A DNA stretch of 40,606 nt from DATKSS01 sp035468355 (lineage in GTDB: Bacteria > Chloroflexota > Dormibacteria > Dormibacterales > Dormibacteraceae): contig DATITA010000183.1 in assembly GCA_035468355.1 (NCBI GenBank), positions 1 to 40,606 of the forward strand, read 5' to 3'. Below, in pieces: positions 31,906 to 38,615 of this stretch (position 1 is its first letter; each line of letters opens with the position of its first letter). The position numbers were made by a program, and so were the translations under genes. Under the pieces are notes generated by a model. The model was not told where the DNA came from. It did no database searches and saw only the letters and a program-made list of their open reading frames with translations.

Positions 31906-32796
31906 TCAGGCCGCCCGCTTGACACGCCGGCGAGAAATCTTGTCGACGCTGGAGCTGAGCGAGCGCTTCAAGGCCCGCGTGTCGAGTTTTGGATTCGGAT
32001 AGGTGAGGTTCATGGCTTCCATCTCCTCGATGAGGAGCTGGGCCACGGCCCAGTTCCGATACCACTTGCGGTTGGCAGGGACCACGTACCAGGGCGACGC
32101 GGCTGGAGAGCACCGGCCGATCGCGATTGCATAGGCCCGCTGATAGGCGTCCCAGTTGGCCCTTTCGGCGATGTCACCGCTCCTGAACTTCCAGTGCTTG
32201 TCGGGGTCGTTGAGCCGGCCCAGGAGCCGCCTTCGCTGCTCCTCCTCGGAGATATGGAGATACACCTTGACGATCGCGGTGCCGCCCCTCATGACGGCCG
32301 CCTCAAAGCGGTTGATGATGGCGTAGCGCTTCCGTATGACCGCCGGAGAAACAAGCCCCTTCACCCTGGCGATCAGGACGTCCTCATAGTGCGACCGGTT
32401 GAAGATGACGATCTCGCCGGGATTGGGCAGCGCGCGCTTGATACGCCAGAGGAAGTCGTGCCGGCGCTCCAGGGCGCTGGGCGCTTTGAACGAGACGATG
32501 CGAACCCCTTGCGGGTTGAGGCCGCGCAGGGCGTACCTGATGGTCCCATCTTTGCCGCTCGTGTCCATGCCCTGGAGGACGATCAGGACGGACCGCCTGG
32601 CTTCGGCGTGGAGCCGGTCCTGGAGCTGCATGACGTGCTCTTCGTCGGCGAGCGTGCGCTCATCCGCCCAGTGCCGTTTGACGCCGTTGGTCTCGGAGGG
32701 GTCGATGCCTCCGAGGTCGACCCGGCCGCCCTTCGGACGGACCCGCAGAGCGTCGCGGACGGAGTGGCGGTTCGTGGAGTTCTTGCTGCTGGGCAT
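31906..32796 (-). CDS. ppk2: Polyphosphate kinase 2 family protein (second copy, operon head)
   Basis: The 296-residue PPK2-family protein has Walker A GMDTSGKDGT (76-85, Lys82), FNRSHYEDVLIARV and PWYVVPANRKWYRNWAV. Compared with the first PPK2 it has the more usual TSGK loop, an N-terminal extension and a basic C-terminal tail (RALKRSLSSSVDKISRRRVKR). ATG 32796 is supported by GAGGT six bases upstream; a longer in-frame reading from 32901 has no such support. It is first in the six-gene operon. Direction of catalysis and nucleotide preference are not readable. Confidence 0.93.
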   Translation of the reverse strand: MPSSKNSTNRHSVRDALRVRPKGGRVDLGGIDPSETNGVKRHWADERTLADEEHVMQLQDRLHAEARRSVLIVLQGMDTSGKDGTIRYALRGLNPQGVRIVSFKAPSALERRHDFLWRIKRALPNPGEIVIFNRSHYEDVLIARVKGLVSPAVIRKRYAIINRFEAAVMRGGTAIVKVYLHISEEEQRRRLLGRLNDPDKHWKFRSGDIAERANWDAYQRAYAIAIGRCSPAASPWYVVPANRKWYRNWAVAQLLIEEMEAMNLTYPNPKLDTRALKRSLSSSVDKISRRRVKRAA

Positions 32797-32828
32797 TGGT
32801 GACCTCAAGATGGACCGGAAGGGGGAAC

Positions 32829-32834
32829 AATGTA
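32829..32834 (-). promoter_or_regulatory. Putative -10 of the polyphosphate/lipid operon
   Basis: On the minus strand TACATT, preceded by TGCG, lies 32 bases before ATG 32796, leaving a short leader containing the GAGGT Shine-Dalgarno. No matching -35 is seen. Confidence 0.3.
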
Positions 32835-32868
32835 CGCAACAGGCCCCGGCGCCGGCATTGAAACGGGA

Positions 32869-32907
32869 GGAGTGAGTCGGGCTAACAGGGCACGCCGGCA
32901 CAGATAG
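32869..32907. repeat. Degenerate third fragment of the csp-linked repeat
   Basis: GGAGTGAGTCGGGCTAACAG and the following CACGCCGGCACAGATAGA align, with several changes, to the last about 40 bases of the repeat unit at 33203-33242. The hairpin pairing is largely lost. Confidence 0.5.
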
Positions 32908-32921
32908 AACGCGCTGGGAGG

Positions 32922-33103
32922 CTTCTCTCGCGGAGGAGGAGGAATCCTCCTCAGCGGGCCACCTCCTCCAGCCCCGGCGATGGGGAGGCGCCTGGATGGT
33001 GGGACGCTCGGTGACGGCCGGAGTGAATCCGGCCTAAGGGCCACGCCGAGCCCCGAGCGAAGCTCGGGGCTCGATCTGGTCTCTTGTTACAGAGTGCGGA
33101 CGC
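32922..33103 (-). repeat. Structured repeat, copy A, with duplicated csp 3' end
   Basis: Copy A matches copy B at a fixed offset of 183 bases from 32922 to about 33047, with about six differences. It is followed by hairpin GAGCCCCGAGC/GCTCGGGGCTC (33048-33072) and by 31 bases (33073-33103) identical to 33270-33300, which in copy B are the csp stop, its last codons and the spacer. Stem 32929-32940/32945-32956 has one mismatch; stem 33016-33022/33028-33034 is perfect. No T-run follows its hairpin. Confidence 0.85.
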
Positions 33104-33104
33104 A

Positions 33105-33300
33105 CTTCTCTCGCGGAGGAGGAGGAATCCTCCTCCGCGGGCCACCTCCTCCAACCCCCGCGATAGGGAGGCGCCTGGATGGTGGGGCGCTCGGTGACGG
33201 CCGGAGTGAATCCGGCCTAAGGGCCATGCCGGCACAAATAAAAAAGAGCCCCGGATTGCTCCGGGGCTCGATCTGGTCTCTTGTTACAGAGTGCGGACGC
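33105..33300 (-). repeat. Structured repeat, copy B, adjoining the cold-shock gene
   Basis: Copy B holds, in plus-strand order, a 12-base-pair stem with a GGAA loop (33112-33123/33128-33139), a nested pair CCACC/GGTGG (33142-33146/33181-33185) enclosing CCTCC/GGAGG (33148-33152/33167-33171), a perfect GGCCGGA/TCCGGCC hairpin (33199-33205/33211-33217), then the csp terminator and the csp 3' end. The element is non-coding as far as can be judged; frames reading through both copies are low-complexity. Confidence 0.85.
33234..33269 (-). terminator. Rho-independent terminator of the cold-shock gene
   Basis: On the minus strand a perfect ten-base-pair stem (GAGCCCCGGA/TCCGGGGCTC, 33246-33255 with 33260-33269) and a four-base loop are followed by TTTTTTATTTG. 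It begins 14 bases after the csp stop. This is the clearest intrinsic terminator in the window. Confidence 0.92.
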
Positions 33301-33481
33301 TCTTGGCGCGCGGGCCCTTGGGGCTCGCCTCGATTTCGAACGAAACCTTCTCGCCACCCTGCAGGCTGTCGAAGTCGCCCTCGGTGCCACTGCGGTGGAA
33401 GAAGAATTCCTTACCGTCCTCGGCTGCGATAAAGCCGAAGCCGCGGTCCGATACCAGTTTCTTGATGGTGCCTGTAGGCAT
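33284..33481 (-). CDS. Cold-shock domain protein (CspA family)
   Basis: This single cold-shock domain of about 65 residues binds single-stranded RNA or DNA and melts RNA structure. RNP1 is DRGFGFIAAEDG and RNP2 is KEFFFHRS (FFFH for the usual VFVH). It begins MPTGTIKKLVS, close to the family MxTGTVKWF, with KKLV for KWF. Two ATGs are available: 33487 directly abuts AGGAG, whereas 33481 is six bases from GGAG (33488-33491), so 33481 is preferred. An approximately 90-base leader with a hairpin precedes it, as is common for csp mRNAs. It is followed by a strong terminator and the duplicated repeats. Confidence 0.92.
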   Translation of the reverse strand: MPTGTIKKLVSDRGFGFIAAEDGKEFFFHRSGTEGDFDSLQGGEKVSFEIEASPKGPRAKSVRTL

Positions 33482-33487
33482 TTCCAT

Positions 33488-33597
33488 CTCCTATCTCTCG
33501 AACTAAAGGGCCAACTCAACTAGCGGGCCTGTTCGAGAAACGGAGCCTGCGATGAGCGCCGGCGCTCTGCCGGCTAAACATAGTATACCCCAGCCGG
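33488..33597 (-). promoter_or_regulatory. csp leader and putative promoter
   Basis: On the minus strand TATACT (complement of 33582-33587) is a good -10, with TTGACC too close upstream to be its -35. Transcription from here would give a leader of about 90 bases. GCCGGC-AGAGC-GCCGGC (33558-33574) can fold into a six-base-pair hairpin, serving either the csp leader or the end of the upstream typA transcript. Shine-Dalgarno GGAG is at 33488-33491. Confidence 0.4.
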
Positions 33598-35436
33598 TCA
33601 ACTCCTAACCCGGGGCGTTTCCAGGACCCTCCTGGCGCGGGATTGGTCGACCTCGGTCAGGTATCTCTTGCGCAGGCGCAGGTGCTTGGGGGTCACCTCG
33701 AGCAACTCGTCGTCGGCGAGGAAGTCCAGCGACTGCTCGAGGCTCAGCCGGCTCGCCGGAGTCAGCCGCACCGAGATGTCCGAGGTGGAGGACCGGATGT
33801 TGGACTGCTTCTTCTCGCGGCAGACGTTGACTCGGATGTCGCCCGGGCGCTTCTGAATGCCCACGATCATGCCTTCGTACACGGCTTCGCCGGCCTCGAT
33901 GAACGTGGTGCCACGCTCCTGCGCGCCGGCCAGGCCGAAGGCCAGCGTCGTGCCGGCCGACGACGCGGTGAGGGCCCCGTTGCGCTGCTCGCGGAAATCG
34001 CCGGCCCAGGGTCGGTATCCGATCCCGATCGAGCCCATGAGCCCGGTCCCCGCAGTGAGCGTGAGAAAGGTGTTCCGGAAGCCGATCAGCCCGCGCGTCG
34101 GGATCAGGTACTCGAGGCGCACGCCGCCCCGGGAGTCGTAAGCGATCTCGATCATCTCGCCGCGCCTCTTGCCAAGGGCCTCGGTCACCGCTCCCAGGTT
34201 GTCTTCGCGCACGTCGACGGTCAGACGCTCGAGCGGCTCCATGCGCTGCCCGTTGATGACTTTGACGATCGCTTCGGGACGCGAAACTTCGAACTCGTAG
34301 CCCTCACGCCTCATGGTCTCGATCAGCACGGCCAGGTGTAGCTCGCCTCGCCCGCTGACCAGGAAGCGCTCGGCGGCATCGGTGTCCTCGACGTGCAGGC
34401 CCAGGTTGGTGTCGAGCTCTTTGTAAAGCCTGGCCCGGAGCTGCCGCGTGGTCGAGAACTTGCCCTCGCGACCCGTGAACGGTGACGTATTGACCCCGAA
34501 CGTCATCCGCACCGTCGGCTCGTCGATCGCGATGCGCGGCAGCGGATCGGGCGAGTCGGGATTCGCCAGCGTGTCGCCTATGGCGACCTCCTCGAGACCC
34601 GTGAGCAGGACGATGTCGCCGGCGCTCGCGCTGGGCACTGCGACCCGGTCCAGGCCACGGTAGACGAGGACCTGCACGACCTTCACACGGCGCGCCTCAC
34701 CGGTGGCGTTCAGCACCGCGATCGTGTCCCCGGTCGCCACGCTGCCCCGAGAGATGCGTCCGATCGCCATCGGCCCGGTGTAGTCGTCGTGGGCGCGGTT
34801 GGCGACCAACATCTGGAACCCGCCGGGCTCGATGACGGGCGCGGGGATGTGTTCGATGATCGTCTTGAACAAAGGCTCGAGGTCGGCGGTCAGCTCATCG
34901 GCCTTGAGGCCGGCTCGTCCCTCTTTGGCCACGGCGTATACCACGGGCGCCTCGAGCTGGTCGGCGTCCTCAGCGAGCTCGAGAAAAAGGTCGTGCACGC
35001 GGTCCAGCGCCAGCTTCGGGTCGGCGTTCCTTCGATCGACCTTGTTGATCACCACGATGATCCGCAGGCCGACCTCGAACGCCTTCCGCAGAACGAAGCG
35101 GGTCTGCGGCATCGGACCTTCGGCGGCGTCGACGAGGAGCAGGCAGCCGTCCGCCATGTTCAGCACGCGCTCGACCTCGCCGCCGAAATCGGCGTGTCCG
35201 GGAGTATCGATGATGTTGATGGTCACGTCGCCGTGCCTGACCGACGTGTTCTTGGCCAGGATGGTGATGCCTTTCTCGCGCTCCAGGTCGTTCGTGTCCA
35301 TGATCAACGTTCCGACTTCCTGGTTGTCCCGGAAGGTGTGGCTCTGCTTCAGCAGCGCGTCGACCAGCGTGGTCTTCCCGTGGTCGACGTGGGCGATGAT
35401 CGCGACATTTCGAATGTCGTGGCGGATCTGGGTCAT
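33598..35436 (-). CDS. typA: Ribosome-associated GTPase TypA/BipA
   Basis: The 612-residue translational GTPase has G1 AHVDHGKTT (15-23), a G2 region with REKGITI, G3 DTPGHADFGGEV, G4 NKVDR and the EF-G-like domains II, III and V, followed by the TypA-specific C-terminal domain (IRVNVCREKKQSNIRSS..LTPASRLSLEQSLDFLADDELLEVTPKHLRLRKR). It acts on the 30S/50S ribosome under stress and in assembly. The start is ATG 35436; there is no Shine-Dalgarno, and TATATT ends ten bases upstream, so the mRNA is probably nearly leaderless. It diverges from the DUF2207 gene over 26 bases and precedes csp on the same strand. Confidence 0.95.
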   Translation of the reverse strand: MTQIRHDIRNVAIIAHVDHGKTTLVDALLKQSHTFRDNQEVGTLIMDTNDLEREKGITILAKNTSVRHGDVTINIIDTPGHADFGGEVERVLNMADGCLLLVDAAEGPMPQTRFVLRKAFEVGLRIIVVINKVDRRNADPKLALDRVHDLFLELAEDADQLEAPVVYAVAKEGRAGLKADELTADLEPLFKTIIEHIPAPVIEPGGFQMLVANRAHDDYTGPMAIGRISRGSVATGDTIAVLNATGEARRVKVVQVLVYRGLDRVAVPSASAGDIVLLTGLEEVAIGDTLANPDSPDPLPRIAIDEPTVRMTFGVNTSPFTGREGKFSTTRQLRARLYKELDTNLGLHVEDTDAAERFLVSGRGELHLAVLIETMRREGYEFEVSRPEAIVKVINGQRMEPLERLTVDVREDNLGAVTEALGKRRGEMIEIAYDSRGGVRLEYLIPTRGLIGFRNTFLTLTAGTGLMGSIGIGYRPWAGDFREQRNGALTASSAGTTLAFGLAGAQERGTTFIEAGEAVYEGMIVGIQKRPGDIRVNVCREKKQSNIRSSTSDISVRLTPASRLSLEQSLDFLADDELLEVTPKHLRLRKRYLTEVDQSRARRVLETPRVRS

Positions 35437-35446
35437 GGCACGAGGC

Positions 35447-35454
35447 AATATACG
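35447..35454. promoter_or_regulatory. Overlapping divergent -10 boxes (typA and DUF2207)
   Basis: The AATATACG segment gives TATATT on the minus strand (35452-35447) ten bases before the typA ATG, and TATACG on the plus strand (35449-35454) eight bases before the DUF2207 ATG at 35463. The two start codons are 26 bases apart and neither has a Shine-Dalgarno. It looks like one symmetrical AT patch serving both directions. Confidence 0.5.
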
Positions 35455-35462
35455 GGCAGCAG

Positions 35463-37247
35463 ATGACGATTCGCCTTGCTCGACTGGCTGCAGCCGCAAT
35501 TATCGCGATCTGGGTCATTGCCCTGACGGCCAGTTCCGCGGGCGCCGACGAGGGATGGGCCATCACGTCGTTCGACTCCTTGATCGCCATCTCGGTCGAT
35601 TCCACCCTGACCGTCCAGGAGGACGTCAGGGTCGACTTCGGCTCGCAGCAGAAGCACGGGATCTTCCGCACCATCCCGCTGCGTTACCGGTACGACGGCT
35701 CCAACGATCGCTACTACCGGCTGAGCGTCGTGTCGGTCACCGACGGCAACCAGGGCATCCCGTACACGACGTCGGTCGACTCCGACAACGAGGTGATCAA
35801 GATCGGGGACCCCAACCGCCTGGTCACAGGCATCAATCGATACGTCATCACCTACAAGGTCCAAGGGGCGATGAACTCGTTTTCCGACCATGACGAGCTG
35901 TTCTGGAACGTGGACGGCGCGCTGTGGCCGGTGCCGAAGCAGTCGGTGACGGCGACGGTGATCCTGCCCGCCAACTCGTTCCAGAAAGCGGCCTGCTACC
36001 AGGGCCCGACCGGTTCGACCGAGGCCTGCAAGTACCAGGCCTCCGGAGACACCGTTTCCTATTCCTCCACCAGGCCCCTTGCGTCCGGTGAGGAGATGTC
36101 GGTCGTGACGGCCGTCGGCAAGGGGGCTGTCCAAGTCCCCCCGCCGCTGCTCGAGCCACGCCGGCGCCAGTTTCCGCAGGACTCGTTCGACCTCAATCCC
36201 CTCACCGTCGGCCTCAGCCTGCTGATCCTCATCGTCGGCGTGGCGCTGGTCGCCTGGAACTGGTGGATGCACGGCCGCGACCGCGAGTACCTGACCCAGT
36301 ACTACCTCACCAACGACCCGAGGGAGCGGCCGGAGCCACTGTTCCACCACGATCCCGTGGTCGTCGAGTTCGGACCGCCCCAGAGCCTGAGACCCGCCGA
36401 GCTCGGGGTCATCCTGGACGAACGGGCCGACCAGAAGGACGTCACGGCCACGATCGTCGACCTCGCCGTGCGCGGCCACATGACCATCGCGGAGGTGCCG
36501 GGCCAGAAGGATTGGACGCTCACGTGGAAGCAGGCAGACATCGCCTCCCTGCTGCAGTTCGAGAAAACCCTTCTCGACGGTCTTTTCGCAGGCCGGAAGG
36601 AGGTGAAACTGTCGGAGCTCAAAGGCACGTTCGCCACCACCCTGAAGTTCGCCGAGAACCAGATCTACTCAGACGCGATGTCCCGCAAGCTGTTCAGCGT
36701 CCGGCCTGACTTGGCGCGGGCCGGGTGGGGCTGCCTGGGAATCGGTTTGATCGTCCTGGGCTGCGCTCTGGCCTTCCTTCTGGGCGTGGCCTTCGGCTGG
36801 GGCCTGGTCGGCGCCGCGGTCGTCCTGGTGGGGATGGTCCTGACCGTCACGTTCCGCTCAATGTCACAGCGCACCGCCGCCGGCCACGAGCTTCTCCAGC
36901 ACACCCTCGGCTTCCGGCTCTACATGACCACGGCCGAAAAATACCGCCAACAGTTCGCTGAAAAAGCCCAGATTTTCACCGACCTCCTTCCCTACGCGAT
37001 CGTCTTCGGCTGCGTGACGCAATGGGCCAGGGCCTTTGAAGGGATCGACACGAGCGCGAGCAGCGGCTGGTACGCGGGCACCGGTCCGTTCCAGGCAGCG
37101 CTGCTGGCGAGCAGCCTCGAGTCCCTGAACTCGAGCATCTCCAGCGCCATCAGCTACGCGCCCCCATCGGCCGGAAGCTCGAGCGGATTCGGTGGCGGCG
37201 GGTTCTCCGGAGGAGGAGGAGGCGGCGGCGGCGGCGGCAGCTGGTAG
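35463..37247 (+). CDS. DUF2207 family membrane protein with Gly-rich C-terminus
   Basis: The 594-residue protein has a signal peptide (RLARLAAAAIIAIWVIALTA..SAGADE), an extracytoplasmic domain of about 200 residues (DSTLTVQEDVRVDFG..KHGIFRTIPLRYRYDG, the DUF2207 pattern), a membrane helix (about 245-265), a cytosolic region with a winged-helix look (LRPAELGVILDERADQKDVTATIVDLAVRGHMTI), two more helices (about 420-455) and a second cytosolic stretch. It ends with FGGGGFSGGG and a run of Gly, closing SW, as is usual for the family. The function is unknown. It diverges from typA and converges on the desaturase gene. Confidence 0.9.
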   Translation: MTIRLARLAAAAIIAIWVIALTASSAGADEGWAITSFDSLIAISVDSTLTVQEDVRVDFGSQQKHGIFRTIPLRYRYDGSNDRYYRLSVVSVTDGNQGIPYTTSVDSDNEVIKIGDPNRLVTGINRYVITYKVQGAMNSFSDHDELFWNVDGALWPVPKQSVTATVILPANSFQKAACYQGPTGSTEACKYQASGDTVSYSSTRPLASGEEMSVVTAVGKGAVQVPPPLLEPRRRQFPQDSFDLNPLTVGLSLLILIVGVALVAWNWWMHGRDREYLTQYYLTNDPRERPEPLFHHDPVVVEFGPPQSLRPAELGVILDERADQKDVTATIVDLAVRGHMTIAEVPGQKDWTLTWKQADIASLLQFEKTLLDGLFAGRKEVKLSELKGTFATTLKFAENQIYSDAMSRKLFSVRPDLARAGWGCLGIGLIVLGCALAFLLGVAFGWGLVGAAVVLVGMVLTVTFRSMSQRTAAGHELLQHTLGFRLYMTTAEKYRQQFAEKAQIFTDLLPYAIVFGCVTQWARAFEGIDTSASSGWYAGTGPFQAALLASSLESLNSSISSAISYAPPSAGSSSGFGGGGFSGGGGGGGGGGSW

Positions 37248-37256
37248 GGCCGCCGG

Positions 37257-38315
37257 TTATGCCTGCGCGCGGGCCTCGCGAAGTGGGGCGCCGATCTCGT
37301 TGAGGAACCCGAGCAGCTCGCGGTAGGACTGCACGAACGACGTTTCGTAGTACTCGATCCCGCGCTCGGCGCAGAACTCTTTGATGATCGGCTGAGCGCG
37401 TCGCATGTTCAGGCGCGGCATCGTCGGGAAGAGGTGATGCTCGATCTGGTAGTTGAGCGACCCGTACCAGAGGTCGGTGACGGGATGACCGCGGATGTTC
37501 CGAGCAGTAAGCACCTGGGTGCGCACGAAGTCCATGCGCGTGTGACTGTCCGTCTGGGGCATGCCCTTGTGGTTGGGCGCGAATACCGACGCGAGGTACG
37601 CGCCTCCTACGCCCTTGTGAATGAGGATCACCATCAGCGCGGACCAGGGGCCCAAGAAATAGAGCATCGCGCCAAGGTAGACGACGGCGTGAATCGAAAG
37701 GAGGCAGAACTCGAGCGTGCGGTAGCGGGATTGGCCTTTGACCAGGTACGAGACCCCTGTCACGTGCATGCTCCAGGCCAGAAAAGTGGTGAGCGGAAAG
37801 AACAGATAGGCCTGGTACATGGCGACCAGGCGGCCGAACTTCTTGCGCGCGAGGGCATGCTCGGTCGTATAGGCGATGGCGCCGACTTTGATGTCGGGGT
37901 CGAGGTCGATGTCGTTCGGGTTCCCGTGGTGCAGGTTGTGCTTGTGAACCCACCAGCCGTAGCTCATTCCAAGGAGGAGATCGGCGGTGATCAGGCCGAC
38001 AAGGGCGTTCTTGCCGGCCGCCACGAACATCTGGCGGTGACCCGAGTCATGGAGCTGGTATCCCAGCTGGCCGGAAACCAGACCCAGCGCGACCGCGGCA
38101 AGGGCCTGGGCCCAGATCGCCTTCACTGTGAACAGGACCAGCAGCACCCCGAAGAACATGACGAGGTTGGTCGAGATGCTCAGGAAGTAGTACGAGGGGC
38201 GCTTGTCCAGCAGACCGGCGGCCTGAATCCGTCGCTTCAGAGAGGCGTAATCACGTTCGTTGGAGATCGTGGCCTCGCCGGAGACCGGCGATGCGTCAGT
38301 AAGCAAAGCTGGCAA
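37257..38315 (-). CDS. Fatty acid desaturase (acyl-lipid/acyl-CoA type, three His boxes)
   Basis: The 352-residue membrane desaturase has the three di-iron histidine boxes: HDSGH (89-93), HKHNLHH (124-130) and QIEHHLFP (290-297). The QxxHH form of the third box, without a fused cytochrome b5 domain, resembles the linoleoyl-CoA/front-end-like and actinobacterial desaturases. It introduces a double bond with O2 and an electron donor; the position is unknown. The start is uncertain: TTG 38315 has no Shine-Dalgarno, TTG 38306 is another, and no ATG or GTG lies before the conserved ERDYASLKRR region. It converges on the DUF2207 gene with nine bases between stops. Confidence 0.9.
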   Translation of the reverse strand: MPALLTDASPVSGEATISNERDYASLKRRIQAAGLLDKRPSYYFLSISTNLVMFFGVLLVLFTVKAIWAQALAAVALGLVSGQLGYQLHDSGHRQMFVAAGKNALVGLITADLLLGMSYGWWVHKHNLHHGNPNDIDLDPDIKVGAIAYTTEHALARKKFGRLVAMYQAYLFFPLTTFLAWSMHVTGVSYLVKGQSRYRTLEFCLLSIHAVVYLGAMLYFLGPWSALMVILIHKGVGGAYLASVFAPNHKGMPQTDSHTRMDFVRTQVLTARNIRGHPVTDLWYGSLNYQIEHHLFPTMPRLNMRRAQPIIKEFCAERGIEYYETSFVQSYRELLGFLNEIGAPLREARAQA

Positions 38316-38615
38316 AAATATCAGTTCTCGCCCCGTAGCATGCGGACGCCGGCGTAACAGAGTCCATAACCGCAGCTTGACACGAATCGGGAACCCACTC
38401 CGAAACCAGATGCTGTGGCGCCTTTATCCGCCCATTTTGTGTGGCCGTTCACAAAGGCCGCGGCGGGTCGCGGTGACGCTCCGTCTGCTGAACCGCCTGA
38501 AGCTGAGCGAGGCCGCCTAGGGCGGGGTTGCAAACCGGCTGCGATTGGGATTGAATTTGGTCCTGGTTGCGGCCCGCCACAGAATGCGGGGGCTCCAAAA
38601 CGTAAGGGGGGAACG
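38316..38615 (+). promoter_or_regulatory. Intergenic region with putative lactate permease promoter
   Basis: These 300 bases separate the divergent desaturase and permease genes. TTGCAA (38528-38533), 17 bases, then TTGAAT (38551-38556) forms a plausible sigma-70-type promoter with a leader of about 53 bases; AAGGGGGGA (38604-38612) is a strong Shine-Dalgarno. A TTGACA-like TTGACACG near 38382 lacks a matching -10. An AT-rich patch at 38314-38326 probably serves the desaturase. A frame reading upstream in phase with the permease from 38415 is Arg/Pro/Gly-rich and is not taken as coding. Confidence 0.4.

Noticed and set aside
32951..33235. 94-codon minus-strand frame through the csp-linked repeats
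   Set aside because: It encodes the same peptide twice only because it reads the DNA repeat; there is no ribosome-binding site and the conserved feature is base pairing, not protein.
32869..33300. Possible CRISPR array
   Set aside because: There are only two full units of about 180 bases with no short repeats and unique spacers, and no cas genes nearby.
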